DNA from: an uncultured Clostridia bacterium
Lineage (GTDB): Bacteria; Bacillota; Clostridia; Oscillospirales; Oscillospiraceae
DNA length: 64,000 bases
Assembly (NCBI GenBank): GCA_932222125.1
Contig: CAKNZJ010000194.1
Location: 1 to 64,000 of the forward strand
Direction of reading: 5' to 3'
Position 1 is the first letter of the stretch, and each line of letters starts with the position of its first letter. Shown in pieces: positions 44,193 through 52,797 of this stretch. The notes below the pieces were generated by a model. The model ran no database searches. It was not told the origin of the DNA and was given only the letters and a program-made list of their open reading frames with translations. The translations under genes were made by a program, and so were the position numbers.

Positions 44193-45671
44193 ATGGGTCA
44201 AGTCAAAGATCAAGCAATGACACAGGCCAAACGCTGTAAATTTATGCTTAAGCCCTTTTTCATCATGGCTACTGTGTATTTTGTAGGGATTCTTGCTATT
44301 TTACGGGCCAATTTCAACTATATCGACGATATGGGCCGTGTATTTGCGGGCTACCAGAGTTGGGGCAACTTTAGCCGCTATCTATCCAGCGCCCTTTCTA
44401 ATCTGGTCCATGCAGATTCTTACTTAACAGATGTCTCACCGTTGACCCAGCTTCTGGCAATCTGTATTTTGGCCGCCGCAGGGGTTGTCCTGCTGTATAT
44501 CGTCACAGAAAAGCGCGCCTTTCATGTGTGGCAGCTGGCGGCCCTGATCCCATTGGGCCTGTCCCCCTATTTTTTGGAGTGTCTTTCCTATAAATACGAT
44601 TCTCCCTACATGGCGTTGTCCGTTTTTGCCTCCATTGTCCCCCTCCTATTTCGCAAGAAAAAGCACTGGACTTACGGTATTGCCACCAGCCTGGGCATTT
44701 TTGTGGTGTGCACCACATATCAGGCCGCTTTGGGTATATTCCCCATGCTGGTCATCCTACTGTCCGTCCGTGATTGGACTGCGGGGGCCGACATAAAGCG
44801 TGTGATGCAGTTTTTGCTCACTTCCATTCTGGGCTATGGCTGCGGTCTGCTCCTATTCAAGATATTTCTCATGCCCTTTTTATCCGTAAACGCATATGTG
44901 TCAGTCTATACCCGCACTGCCGGGATCAAAGACATGCTCCCCACTGCCGTTTCTAACATCAAGAAATATTACTCGCTTGTCCTCTCTGACTTCAAAATAG
45001 AGTGGCTGGTTCTCATCCTTTTGATATGCACTGCCTATGTGGTCATACTCGTGAAGGATACAAAGCGGAATAAATATTCCGCCGCCGTGCTAGCAACAGC
45101 GTCTCTGGCATTGATGGGTGTGGTTTGTTTTGGCATCTACCCCGCCCTGGAATATCCTCTCACTGATCCCAGGGCAATGTACGGTGTGGGCGCACTCATT
45201 TCCTTTTTGTCTGTCACCGTGGCCTCCACCCAACGGGCATATGCGGGTAAAGTCGCTTGCGTCCTTCTCAGCTGGGCATTTTTTGTGTTTTCCTTTACCT
45301 ATGGAAATGCGCTATATGTGCAAAGCCAGTACACCGATTACAGAATCTCCATGGTCATTGATGATCTGAACGATCTAGACGCTTTCCTGACAGACCATAC
45401 CAAAACCGTACAAATCAACGGCTCCATCGGGCAATCCCCCGTCTTGCGCCAGATGCCCCAAGACTATCAGATGTTAAACCGGTTAGTCCCCATCAATTTC
45501 CGGCAGACCTGGCTCTGGGGATCTTATGGATTTTTCCACTACTATGGAATCAAGCACGTCATCCGAAACACCGACATTGACTTGGCCACATATAATCTGC
45601 CTGTGGTCAAGGATACTATGTATCACACCATCAGAGGAGATGACAATTTTATTTTAATTGAGTTAAAATAA
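44193..45671 (+). CDS. Polytopic membrane glucosyltransferase-like protein (GtrII type)
   Basis: The protein has 492 residues with about eleven membrane helices and a C-terminal extracytoplasmic domain (about 385-492). The N-terminal NFNYIDDMGRVFAGYQSWGN resembles the DD-containing catalytic loop of GT-C type GtrII glucosyltransferases, and the LECLSYKYDSPYMALSVFAS and TTYQAALGIFPML blocks fit that family. Such enzymes add glucose to surface polysaccharide from a lipid-linked donor. No gtrA or gtrB partner is adjacent. The ATG follows AGGAGGAGATTGTTTC. Slightly lower GC than its neighbours could mean acquisition. Confidence 0.78.
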   Translation: MGQVKDQAMTQAKRCKFMLKPFFIMATVYFVGILAILRANFNYIDDMGRVFAGYQSWGNFSRYLSSALSNLVHADSYLTDVSPLTQLLAICILAAAGVVLLYIVTEKRAFHVWQLAALIPLGLSPYFLECLSYKYDSPYMALSVFASIVPLLFRKKKHWTYGIATSLGIFVVCTTYQAALGIFPMLVILLSVRDWTAGADIKRVMQFLLTSILGYGCGLLLFKIFLMPFLSVNAYVSVYTRTAGIKDMLPTAVSNIKKYYSLVLSDFKIEWLVLILLICTAYVVILVKDTKRNKYSAAVLATASLALMGVVCFGIYPALEYPLTDPRAMYGVGALISFLSVTVASTQRAYAGKVACVLLSWAFFVFSFTYGNALYVQSQYTDYRISMVIDDLNDLDAFLTDHTKTVQINGSIGQSPVLRQMPQDYQMLNRLVPINFRQTWLWGSYGFFHYYGIKHVIRNTDIDLATYNLPVVKDTMYHTIRGDDNFILIELK

Positions 45672-45706
45672 CAGCTGTCACCTCAAACTGCCGGAACCGG
45701 AAAGAG

Positions 45707-45750
45707 AAGAGGGATACCAGGTCAAAGTTGGCCTGGTATCCCTCTTTTTG
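45707..45750 (+). terminator. Strong terminator after the GtrII-type gene
   Basis: A perfect 15-base stem (45707-45721 with 45732-45746) ends in a run of T. Confidence 0.92.
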
Positions 45751-45804
45751 TTGTCATATATCCACTGCTCAAGTGGGAAGATAAGACCTGACAGCATCCG
45801 CCTC

Positions 45805-46329
45805 TTACACTGGGATTGTAAAAAACGTCCGTACCGCGCCGCTTAAATCGGCAAACATCGCCCCGGACGGTGGAAAGAAGCTGAACCAGATGATGAGCAG
45901 ACACAATATGCCCGTCAAGATCATTGCTCCCTGATCGATCCCCGGCCACTCCCCCAGTGGCCAAAGCACCTGGGGCAACAGGAAGCCCACCGCCATGAGA
46001 ATGACGTACAAAGCAGGGCCAAAGGTAGGGTTCTCTCCCCGCATGACCACAAAGTAGAGCCAGCTGATCGCCAACATCATTCCACAGACGATGAGCAGGG
46101 ATAGCAGCCAAGGCGTTCGGGCCGTCTTTGCGCCCCCCTTTGTCATCACCAGCGACACTGCCAGCAGAGGATAAAACAGCAGCTTTACATGCTCCCACAC
46201 GCTCTCCCGCACCAGGGCAATAAGCGCGAAAACGGGATTTGGCAGCCAATTATACAGACCATGTAAAATTACCCCTACCGCCACGGCCAGCAAAAAAGCA
46301 AAAAATAGCATTTTTGTCGTTTTCTTCAT
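45805..46329 (-). CDS. DUF6512-like small membrane protein
   Basis: The protein has 174 residues and five to six membrane helices. The stretch RESVWEHVKLLFYPLL is the hallmark I associate with the DUF6512 family. The N-terminus (FFAFLLAVAVGVILHGLYNWL) fits as well. Function is unknown. I chose the ATG at 46329 with GAGGTGGGGG as ribosome site; a GTG three codons upstream overlaps it. It is transcribed away from spoIVB. Confidence 0.75.
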   Translation of the reverse strand: MKKTTKMLFFAFLLAVAVGVILHGLYNWLPNPVFALIALVRESVWEHVKLLFYPLLAVSLVMTKGGAKTARTPWLLSLLIVCGMMLAISWLYFVVMRGENPTFGPALYVILMAVGFLLPQVLWPLGEWPGIDQGAMILTGILCLLIIWFSFFPPSGAMFADLSGAVRTFFTIPV

Positions 46330-46702
46330 ATCCCCCACCTCATCTCACTCGAACTCATTGGAACAGAGCACAAATATTGGAGCTTCTTTTTCTCGTCCCA
46401 CACCCTAAGCTTATGCGTCCACTTGGGCAAACTATACCCAATAAAAAATTTTGTTTAAAAGGGCCAATTGTAAGCAGCGCAAGGGGGATTTCCCTGCATA
46501 CAAACCGAAACCCCAGCCTCTTCGCTCCTGGCTCATTCCCACCTTCCAGCCGGCCCTAACTTTGCCATAGTGAAACCGCTTCTCCATCGCCATATTAAAC
46601 AGGCAGGCGATTTAGTCCGCCGCCTGTTTGCGCAAACCATTGTTTTTACAGCGTTGTGTTTTAAATGGGAAGTCAAGTTTGATCAGAAAGGCGGTGAATG
46701 AT
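46330..46702. other. Non-coding region between the DUF6512 gene and spoIVB
   Basis: About 370 bases carry no convincing gene. A hairpin AAACAGGC/GCCTGTTT (46598-46605 with 46622-46629) lies 73 bases upstream of spoIVB. A CATATTA at 46591-46597 could be a forespore sigma-G -10 box, but I see no matching -35 at 17-18 bases. Short open frames here lack ribosome sites. Confidence 0.5.
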
Positions 46703-47740
46703 TTGAATGAAGAATCCAGACCATTTAGCTGGGCGGCCCTGCGCCTGGCACTGTTTATGGCAGCGGCTGTGCTGACGTTCTGGCCTCTTTGTGCCAGAGC
46801 CAGCGCTGTCACTGTGGTGCCAGTGGGCAGGGCCGTTGGCATCAAGTTATTTTCCGATGGCGTGGTGGTAGTGGGCACCTCCGAAGTGGACACCGAGTTG
46901 GGCAATGTGAACCCTGCCAAGGCCTGCGGCCTGAAGGAGCGAGACATTATCACCCATATCAACTCCACTGAGGTGGATACCATTGATGAGGTGTCCTCCC
47001 TTCTCCAGGAACTGGAAGGAGAGGCCATGAGCATTCGAGCCATCCGCGACGAAAAGCAGGTACAGCTTACCGCTCAGGCTGTGCTGTGTGCCTCGGATGG
47101 AGCCTATAAGTTAGGTGCCTGGATCCGAGACTCTATGGCAGGGATTGGAACGGTTACCTTCTACTGCCCGGACACCGGCTCCTTCGGTGCTTTGGGCCAT
47201 GGAATCAATGATGTGGACACTGCTCTGCTTATGCCTTTAGAGAGCGGCTCCATCCTGCCTGCAACTGTGTCCGGTGTGGACAAGGGTGTATCCGGTGAAC
47301 CCGGGCAGTTGCTGGGAATATTCGACACCGATTCTGTCTTAGGCCTGCTCCGTTCCAATACCACCGGTGGAGTGTTTGGTACCATGACAGATGGGACCTG
47401 GGCCCAAGGCACCCCCATGGAGGTAGCCCCTCAAGATCAGGTGAAGGCGGGCAATGCCACCATCCTGGCCAATGTCTCCGGAGATATTGTGGAAGAATTT
47501 GATATCCAGATTGTCAAAGTGTACCCTGAACGTCAGGGTGACGGGCGGGACTACCTGATTAAGGTCACCGATCCTGATCTGTTGGCCGCCACCGGCGGTA
47601 TTGTCCAAGGCATGAGTGGAAGTCCCATTCTGCAAAATGGCAAGTTGGTGGGCGCCGTCACCCACGTCATGGTGGACGACCCTACCAGCGGCTACGGCAT
47701 CTATGTGGGCCAGATGCTGCAGCAGTGCGGCGTGGCTTAA
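46703..47740 (+). CDS. spoIVB: SpoIVB serine peptidase (sporulation signalling)
   Basis: The protein has 345 residues. SpoIVB is made in the forespore, crosses the inner membrane and triggers processing of pro-sigma-K in the mother cell. One N-terminal membrane segment (ALRLALFMAAAVLTFWPLC) is followed by a PDZ domain (about 55-130) and the S55 peptidase domain, with catalytic His in GALGHGIND and Ser in QGMSGSPIL near residue 305. The start is probably the TTG at 46703, 5 bases after AAAGGCGGTGA, which matches 9 of 11 bases of the ideal ribosome site; a GTG at 46694 overlaps that site. It precedes spo0A, the conserved order. Confidence 0.93.
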   Translation: MNEESRPFSWAALRLALFMAAAVLTFWPLCARASAVTVVPVGRAVGIKLFSDGVVVVGTSEVDTELGNVNPAKACGLKERDIITHINSTEVDTIDEVSSLLQELEGEAMSIRAIRDEKQVQLTAQAVLCASDGAYKLGAWIRDSMAGIGTVTFYCPDTGSFGALGHGINDVDTALLMPLESGSILPATVSGVDKGVSGEPGQLLGIFDTDSVLGLLRSNTTGGVFGTMTDGTWAQGTPMEVAPQDQVKAGNATILANVSGDIVEEFDIQIVKVYPERQGDGRDYLIKVTDPDLLAATGGIVQGMSGSPILQNGKLVGAVTHVMVDDPTSGYGIYVGQMLQQCGVA

Positions 47741-47758
47741 ACTGTCCCAAGCCTTTGC

Positions 47759-47778
47759 ATTCGACAGTTCTGTCGAAT
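47759..47778. promoter_or_regulatory. Inverted pair of 0A boxes upstream of spo0A
   Basis: TTCGACA (47760-47766) and TGTCGAA (47771-47777) form a perfect 20-base palindrome. TGTCGAA is the Spo0A recognition core, so this is an autoregulatory site about 30 bases upstream of the -35 box. Confidence 0.85.
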
Positions 47779-47806
47779 AAAAAATCAAAAAACAAGCAAA
47801 ACTTTC

Positions 47807-47835
47807 TTGCCATGTGGAGGATTCTGTGGTATTTT
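47807..47835 (+). promoter_or_regulatory. Promoter of spo0A
   Basis: TTGCCA at 47807-47812, a 17-base spacer ending CTGTGG, TATTTT at 47830-47835, with an extended -10. I see no convincing sigma-H promoter. Confidence 0.7.
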
Positions 47836-47870
47836 AGATAAAGGTAAAAACTGGTAGTTCCATACCACAG
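47824..47870. repeat. Inverted repeat flanking the spo0A transcription start
   Basis: CTGTGGTAT (47824-47832) and ATACCACAG (47862-47870) are exact complements. The left arm overlaps the -10 box, so it acts at the DNA level if at all. Confidence 0.4.
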
Positions 47871-47896
47871 GTCGGAGACCAGAAAGGATATTCAAC

Positions 47897-48658
47897 ATGA
47901 GCGAGAAGAAAATTGTGATCATAGCGGATGCCTCTGAAGAATTTCGTCAAATGTTATCGGACGCCATGGAACAGACGGGTGAGTTAACTGTCGCCGCCCA
48001 AACTGACAACGGCGAAACCCTGTTATCCCTTATCAGTAGAATACACCCGGATGTAGTGGTAATGGATCTGATGCTGTCTGAGCTAGATGGGCTGGATGTA
48101 TTGGAACAGTTGGGCGAGGACCGGCCCAATCTTTTGGTTCTATCCGCCTTCAGCAATCCGGCCCTGGCGGAGCAAATTTCTGCTCGGGGCGGCGATTACT
48201 GTATGCTCAAGCCCTGCCGTCTCCAGACTGTCGTTGACCGAGCCCGCCAGCTCAGCACCGGTACCGCCGTTGGGGACAATACCGGTGAAAACGCCATCCG
48301 GGCATTGGAACGTAAGGTAACTGCTATTATTCACGAAATCGGCGTTCCCGCTCACATTAAGGGTTACCAGTATCTTCGAGAGGCCATTGGTTTGGCCGTG
48401 TCCGATATGGAAGTAATCAATGCAGTGACCAAGGTGCTTTATCCTGCAGTGGCCAAAAAATTCGGCACCACTGCCAGCCGTGTTGAACGGGCCATTCGCC
48501 ATGCCATTGAAGTGGCATGGGACCGGGGTGACTTAGAGACCTTGCAAAAGTATTTTGGTTACACGGTATCAAATGCCAAAGGCAAGCCTACCAACAGTGA
48601 GTTCATCGCCATGATCGCAGACCGTATCTCCTTGGAACAGGGCGCCGGATCTGTTTAA
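47897..48658 (+). CDS. spo0A: Stage 0 sporulation master regulator Spo0A
   Basis: The protein has 253 residues. The receiver domain (1-120) has the phospho-acceptor Asp in [10 protein letters not shown] and the Lys in MLKPC. The C-terminal DNA-binding domain carries the almost invariant [20 protein letters not shown]. The N-terminal acidic pocket reads [10 protein letters not shown] where most Spo0A proteins have ADD, so one metal-binding Asp is replaced by Ala. The usual MP after the phospho-Asp segment is also altered (DLMLSELDG). Phosphorylated Spo0A starts sporulation. The ATG follows AGAAAGGATATTCAAC. Confidence 0.96.
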   Translation: MSEKKIVIIADASEEFRQMLSDAMEQTGELTVAAQTDNGETLLSLISRIHPDVVVMDLMLSELDGLDVLEQLGEDRPNLLVLSAFSNPALAEQISARGGDYCMLKPCRLQTVVDRARQLSTGTAVGDNTGENAIRALERKVTAIIHEIGVPAHIKGYQYLREAIGLAVSDMEVINAVTKVLYPAVAKKFGTTASRVERAIRHAIEVAWDRGDLETLQKYFGYTVSNAKGKPTNSEFIAMIADRISLEQGAGSV

Positions 48659-48705
48659 GCAGTCAAATGTCCCACTGGCAGCATATGTTTAAAAAGGCCA
48701 TAAAT

Positions 48706-48747
48706 GAGCAGCCGCTCCAGGTTCACTGTCTGTTGAACCCGGAGCGG
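48706..48747. terminator. Bidirectional terminator between spo0A and pncB
   Basis: A 13-base perfect stem (48706-48718 with 48731-48743), extended by an inner GGTTCA/TGAACC pair, lies between convergent genes and is followed by a T-rich stretch on the plus strand. Confidence 0.85.
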
Positions 48748-48751
48748 CTGC

Positions 48752-50194
48752 TCAGTCTTTACTATGTTTTTTTGCATCCAGCAGCTGCGCCCGGATTCCC
48801 CATAACTTTTCAGACAGGTCCACATAGTAGTTGTGGGGAAACTCAAACCGCTTTACTTCATCCCACAGGCTGTCCACTTCCCGGGTGCAGCGGGCCCGAA
48901 TCTCCTGAATCGTAGGCAGCTTATATACCAACTCTCCCTGTTGGAAGATGGGTTCTAACAACGGCCGGGCAGTATAGTCCGAGACGGTCTTCCGCTTCCA
49001 GGTGGCCTCCGGATCGAATAACTCCAAGGGTTTTGTAAAGTCCGGCTGCTCATCATAGACGCAGATATAGTCCGCCATAGCCTTACCGGTGGCGTTTTCA
49101 AACAGGCGATAAGCTTTCTTAAAATGGGGAATTGTCACCTTGGCCGCATTTTCACTCACCTTGATCTTGGGGATTACCCGGCCCTGCTCGTCCTCGATAG
49201 CAGCCAACTTATACACGCCGCCGAACACCGGCTCGCTCTTGGAGGTAATCAGCCGCTCTCCCACCCCAAAGGCGTCAATCCGGGCGCCCTGGGTGAGCAA
49301 ATCCCGGATGATATACTCATCCAAAGAGTTGGACGCCACAATCTTGATGTCGGACAAACCGGCCTCATCCAACATCTCCCTGGCCCGTTTTGACAGGTAA
49401 GTCAAATCCCCTGAGTCAATGCGGATAGCGCCGGTGGTGATGCCCTGCTCCCGAAAAACCCGGATGGCGTTTGGCACACCGGACTTGAGCACGTTGTAGG
49501 TATCCACCAGCAGGGTAGCAGTGTTTGGATAAACCTGGCAATAGGTTGTAAAGGCAGTATACTCATCGGGGAACATCTGTACCCAAGAGTGTGCCATGGT
49601 GCCGGTGGCGGGAATATGAAACATCAGCTCAGACAGGGCGCAGGCTGTCCCACCAGCCCCCGCAATATAACTGGCCCGGGCCCCCAGCAGCGCCCCATCT
49701 GCCCCCTGGGCCCGGCGAGAGCCAAACTCGGATACCATCTTTCCCTCCGCCGCCCGGACGATCCGGTTCGACTTTGTAGCAATGAGGGACTGATGATTCA
49801 GCGCCAGCAGCAGATAAGTCTCAATGAATTGAGCCTGGATCGCCGGCGCCCGGACCGTCAGAATGGGTTCCCGCGGAAAGATGGGCGTACCTTCCGGCAC
49901 AGCCCAAATATCGCCGGTAAAGCGGAAGGTGCTCAGATAATCTAAAAACGCCTGAGAAAAGGTTCCCTTGTTCCGAAGATAGTCCAGGTCCTCCTGGTCG
50001 AAACACAGATTCTGGATGTAATGCACCACTTGCTCCAAACCGGCGGCAATGGCAAATCCTCCGCCGTCCGGGACACTGCGGAAAAACACATCAAAATAAC
50101 ATATCCGATCCTTCAACCCTGTCTGAAAGTAACCGTTACCCATTGTCAACTCGTAAAAGTCGGCCAACATGGTATAATTGACGTCATGCTTCAT
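48752..50194 (-). CDS. pncB: Nicotinate phosphoribosyltransferase
   Basis: The protein has 480 residues. It converts nicotinate and PRPP to nicotinate mononucleotide in NAD salvage. The N-terminus is LADFYELTMGNGYFQTGLKD; FGSRRAQGADGALLGARASY, THSW-type (AHSWVQMFPDEYTAF) and IRIDSGDLTYLSKRAR are the phosphoribosyl-transferase features. The C-terminal LWDEVKRFEFPHNYYVDLS is typical of the long Firmicute form. I chose the ATG at 50194; a GTG at 50206 overlaps the ribosome site GAGGG. It is transcribed alone. Confidence 0.95.
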   Translation of the reverse strand: MKHDVNYTMLADFYELTMGNGYFQTGLKDRICYFDVFFRSVPDGGGFAIAAGLEQVVHYIQNLCFDQEDLDYLRNKGTFSQAFLDYLSTFRFTGDIWAVPEGTPIFPREPILTVRAPAIQAQFIETYLLLALNHQSLIATKSNRIVRAAEGKMVSEFGSRRAQGADGALLGARASYIAGAGGTACALSELMFHIPATGTMAHSWVQMFPDEYTAFTTYCQVYPNTATLLVDTYNVLKSGVPNAIRVFREQGITTGAIRIDSGDLTYLSKRAREMLDEAGLSDIKIVASNSLDEYIIRDLLTQGARIDAFGVGERLITSKSEPVFGGVYKLAAIEDEQGRVIPKIKVSENAAKVTIPHFKKAYRLFENATGKAMADYICVYDEQPDFTKPLELFDPEATWKRKTVSDYTARPLLEPIFQQGELVYKLPTIQEIRARCTREVDSLWDEVKRFEFPHNYYVDLSEKLWGIRAQLLDAKKHSKD

Positions 50195-50285
50195 CTTGAC
50201 GGACACCCTCTTTCTATTAGAGTATCTGGTATATGGTTCTCTCTATTATAAGCGGTTCCCTCTACAAAATCAATCCTAAATCAGA

Positions 50286-50315
50286 TGCGCCCCAGCCCTT
50301 TCGGGCCGGGGCGCA
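50286..50315 (-). terminator. Hairpin terminator after rubrerythrin
   Basis: TGCGCCCC and GGGGCGCA arms (50286-50293 with 50308-50315) enclose a second GGGCC/CCC pairing. The T tract is weak. Confidence 0.6.
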
Positions 50316-50329
50316 TACTGCCTTTCTGC

Positions 50330-50962
50330 TCAGCTGTGACTGCTGTATGGGGCCAGGTCCAGGCGGATGAAGTAGCCCTGGCCGTGACGGCAGATAGGGC
50401 AGTTCTGAGGAGCCACCTCCGACCGGATGATCTCCCCACAGTTGAGGCACATCCACACTGTCTCCTCCTGGGGAGCAAACAGCTTACCGCTCTCCAACAA
50501 ATCTCCAAACAGGCCAAACCGGTCGCCATGGACCTTTTCTACCTCCGCAATCAGCTCAAACTGCCCTCCAATCAGATCAAAGCCCTCCTCGTGGGCAATA
50601 CTGGCAAAGGCGCGGTAATCCGCCTCCCACTCCTGGTACTCATTATGCCGGGCGGCCCGGAGCAAACCCAGGGTGTTTGGACAAATATCAACAGGGTAAG
50701 TGCCGTCAATCCCAATGGTCTCTCCCGCACAGCTTTTCAGCAAATCATAAAATACCTTGGCATGGGCCCGCTCCTGATCGGCAGTAAACTCAAACACCCG
50801 GGCGATCACTTCCAGCCCCTCCTTTCTGGCCTGGCTAGCGGCAAAGGTATAGCGGTTGCGGGCTTGGCTCTCCCCAGCAAACGCACGCATCAGATTTTCC
50901 CTGGTCCGGCTGTCACGAAAGTCAAGATTACCCTTGGTCATGTTTTCATAGACATCACTCAT
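50330..50962 (-). CDS. Classical rubrerythrin
   Basis: The protein has 210 residues. The N-terminal ferritin-like diiron domain (about 20-165: AFAGESQARNRYTFAASQA, FTADQERAHAKVFYDLL, ASIAHEEGFDLIGGQFE) is followed by a C-terminal rubredoxin-like site (CLNCGEIIRS and CPICRHGQG). It reduces peroxide in the cytoplasm of anaerobes. The ATG at 50962 follows TGGAGGTACACAC. It is divergent from dpaA, with about 140 bases between starts. Domain order is opposite to the protein at 2672-3259. Confidence 0.95.
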   Translation of the reverse strand: MSDVYENMTKGNLDFRDSRTRENLMRAFAGESQARNRYTFAASQARKEGLEVIARVFEFTADQERAHAKVFYDLLKSCAGETIGIDGTYPVDICPNTLGLLRAARHNEYQEWEADYRAFASIAHEEGFDLIGGQFELIAEVEKVHGDRFGLFGDLLESGKLFAPQEETVWMCLNCGEIIRSEVAPQNCPICRHGQGYFIRLDLAPYSSHS

Positions 50963-51101
50963 GTGTGTACCTCCAAACAAGATTGATAATGACAGTATGC
51001 CCGGTTTTGCGAAAATCTTCCCATCAGTCACCCACTGCCCCAGTCAGGAATACACTGAAGCGATGATGGAAACGCGATATCAGGACTGGAGGGGTTTTGT
51101 G

Positions 51102-51965
51102 ATGCTACGGGCAAAAAATATCTGGGTGGTGGGCGGAGACCCCCGGCAGGCCGCCTTGGCGCGGCTGCTGGCAGAGGACGGCCACGGAGTACATACTTAC
51201 GCACTGGAGCAGTATGAGGGCATAAAATGTGAGCCCTCCTTGGCTGGGATAGACCGGGCGGACTGCGTCGTCCTCCCACTCCCGGCGGCAGGATCAGAAG
51301 GGGAACTGAACACCCCGCTGTCCTCACACCGGCACCAGCTGCAAACAGTGCTGGACGCCATGCGTCCAGGTCAACTGGTGTGTGCCGGGATGGCGAAGGA
51401 GTCCCTCAAGCGCATGGCCCAGGAGCGGAAGCTTATCCTTCAGGACTACTTTGCCCGGGAAGAGCTGGCCGTGCTCAACGCCATCCCCACCGCAGAGGGC
51501 GCCCTACAGATTGCCATGGAGGAGCTGCCCATCACCCTGCATGACGCCCGGGTGCTGGTAGTAGGCTTTGGGCGGCTGGGACGGGCGCTGGTCCCTAGGT
51601 TAAGGGCACTTGGCGCCCGGGTTTGGGTCTCCGCCCGCCGGTATGATCAGCAGGCCGCCGCCGAAAGCATGGGCGCCGGTGCCGAAGGCATGGATCGTAT
51701 GCCCGATTGGCTGTGCAGCTATGACCTGGTGATGAACACCGTGCCCGCCCCTGTCCTCAGCCTGGAAGAACTAGCCGCTCTGAAAGAGGGAGCCCTAGTC
51801 ATCGATCTGGCCTCCCGCCCCGGGGGGGTGGATATGACTGCTGCCTCCGCCCTAGGGGTGCGAGTTATCTGGGCCCTGTCCCTTCCCGGAAAGGTGGCCC
51901 CCATCACCTCTGGGCGCTATATCAAAGATACCATCTATCATGTCATAGAGGAGTTGGAAATGTGA
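51102..51965 (+). CDS. dpaA: Dipicolinate synthase subunit A
   Basis: The protein has 287 residues. With DpaB it oxidises dihydrodipicolinate to dipicolinic acid, the spore-core calcium chelator, in the mother cell. It begins MLRAKNIWVVGGDPRQAALA with a Rossmann-like N-terminal domain, and has a second nucleotide-binding motif ARVLVVGFGRLGRALVPRL around residue 150. The start is the ATG at 51102, 7 bases from GGAGGGG; the longer in-frame extension to 50961 runs across the divergent rubrerythrin start and is discounted. Also called spoVFA. The stop overlaps dpaB. Confidence 0.95.
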   Translation: MLRAKNIWVVGGDPRQAALARLLAEDGHGVHTYALEQYEGIKCEPSLAGIDRADCVVLPLPAAGSEGELNTPLSSHRHQLQTVLDAMRPGQLVCAGMAKESLKRMAQERKLILQDYFAREELAVLNAIPTAEGALQIAMEELPITLHDARVLVVGFGRLGRALVPRLRALGARVWVSARRYDQQAAAESMGAGAEGMDRMPDWLCSYDLVMNTVPAPVLSLEELAALKEGALVIDLASRPGGVDMTAASALGVRVIWALSLPGKVAPITSGRYIKDTIYHVIEELEM

Positions 51966-52552
51966 ATATTGAGCAATTACGGGTAGGGTTTGCCTTTTGC
52001 GGCTCCTTCTGCACCCTGGCCACCGCCATAGATGCCTTGGAAAAGACCGCTGCCCGCTTCGGTCAAATTATCCCCATTATATCTGAAACAGTCGCGGTCA
52101 CCGATACCCGTTTTGGGGCCGCCCACGATTTTATACGGGAGATTGAGCGCATCTGCGACCGGCGCGCCATCACCTCCGTGAAAGGGGCCGAACCCATAGG
52201 TCCCAAGGGATTGCTGGATGTGCTGGTCATCTGCCCCTGCACTGGCAATACTATGGCTAAGCTGGCCCATGGCGTCACCGACAGTTCAGTGACCATGGCA
52301 GCTAAGGCACATCTGCGCAATGGCCGCCCCTTGGTCATCGCACTATCCACCAACGATGGGCTGGCCGGCTCTGCTCCCAACCTGGGCTCCATGCTGGCCC
52401 GAAAGCACGTCTACTTCGTTCCCTTTGGGCAGGATGACTGCAAGGGCAAGCCTACATCCCTGGTCGCCCATTTCGATCTGGTGCCCGACACCATTGAGGC
52501 GGCCTGTCGGGGTGAGCAGCTCCAACCGATGCTGCTTTCCTCCCAGAGTTGA
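51962..52552 (+). CDS. dpaB: Dipicolinate synthase subunit B
   Basis: The protein has 196 residues. It is a flavoprotein-like fold (VGFAFCGSFCTLATAIDALE; VICPCTGNTMAKLAHGVTDS; ALSTNDGLAGSAPNLGSMLA), the flavin-binding partner of DpaA. Also called spoVFB. It starts with GTG at 51962, overlapping the dpaA stop by four bases (GTGA), with AGGAG from the end of dpaA as ribosome site. A hairpin terminator follows. Confidence 0.95.
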   Translation: MNIEQLRVGFAFCGSFCTLATAIDALEKTAARFGQIIPIISETVAVTDTRFGAAHDFIREIERICDRRAITSVKGAEPIGPKGLLDVLVICPCTGNTMAKLAHGVTDSSVTMAAKAHLRNGRPLVIALSTNDGLAGSAPNLGSMLARKHVYFVPFGQDDCKGKPTSLVAHFDLVPDTIEAACRGEQLQPMLLSSQS

Positions 52553-52563
52553 ACCCTTTCCTC

Positions 52564-52600
52564 GGGCGGCGCTGCAAGTGCAGCGCCGCCCCCTTCCCCT
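52564..52600 (+). terminator. Terminator after dpaAB
   Basis: A perfect 13-base stem (52564-52576 with 52579-52591) GGGCGGCGCTGCA and its complement, with a pyrimidine-rich tail. Confidence 0.8.
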
Positions 52601-52613
52601 CGCAAAATTAGGG

Positions 52614-52642
52614 TTGACATATGCCTTCAGGTCTGATATACT
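52614..52642 (+). promoter_or_regulatory. Promoter of the infC-rpmI-rplT operon
   Basis: TTGACA at 52614-52619, a 17-base spacer, TATACT at 52637-52642. Confidence 0.88.
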
Positions 52643-52649
52643 GCCTATG

Positions 52650-52797
52650 GAAAAAGAAAGTAGGAATGGCACCGCCGTCCTCACCTCCCGCTCAGGGCGA
52701 AGGGGTTAACATGGTAGAGTCACCCGCCAGAGCGGGGGCTTTGTTGTGGACGTGGGTGCTGTCGCGCTCACGTTTTTGTATTTGGAGGTGTGTGACC
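52650..52797 (+). promoter_or_regulatory. infC operon leader, probable L20-type autoregulatory leader
   Basis: About 150 untranslated bases precede infC. They include a CCCGC/GCGGG hairpin followed by GGCTTTGTTGT (about 52724-52748), suggesting premature termination. In Firmicutes, L20 binds the infC leader to terminate transcription; assigning that mechanism here is by position. Confidence 0.6.

Noticed and set aside
46571..46597. Sigma-G promoter for spoIVB
   Set aside because: CATATTA is a fair -10, but the TGAAAC upstream is at the wrong spacing (14 bases).
40943..47870. Shared operator TGTGGTATTTTAG in the Rrf2 and spo0A promoters as a joint regulon
   Set aside because: Most of the identity is the known TRTG extended -10 plus a TATTTT -10 box; two copies are too few to claim a regulator.
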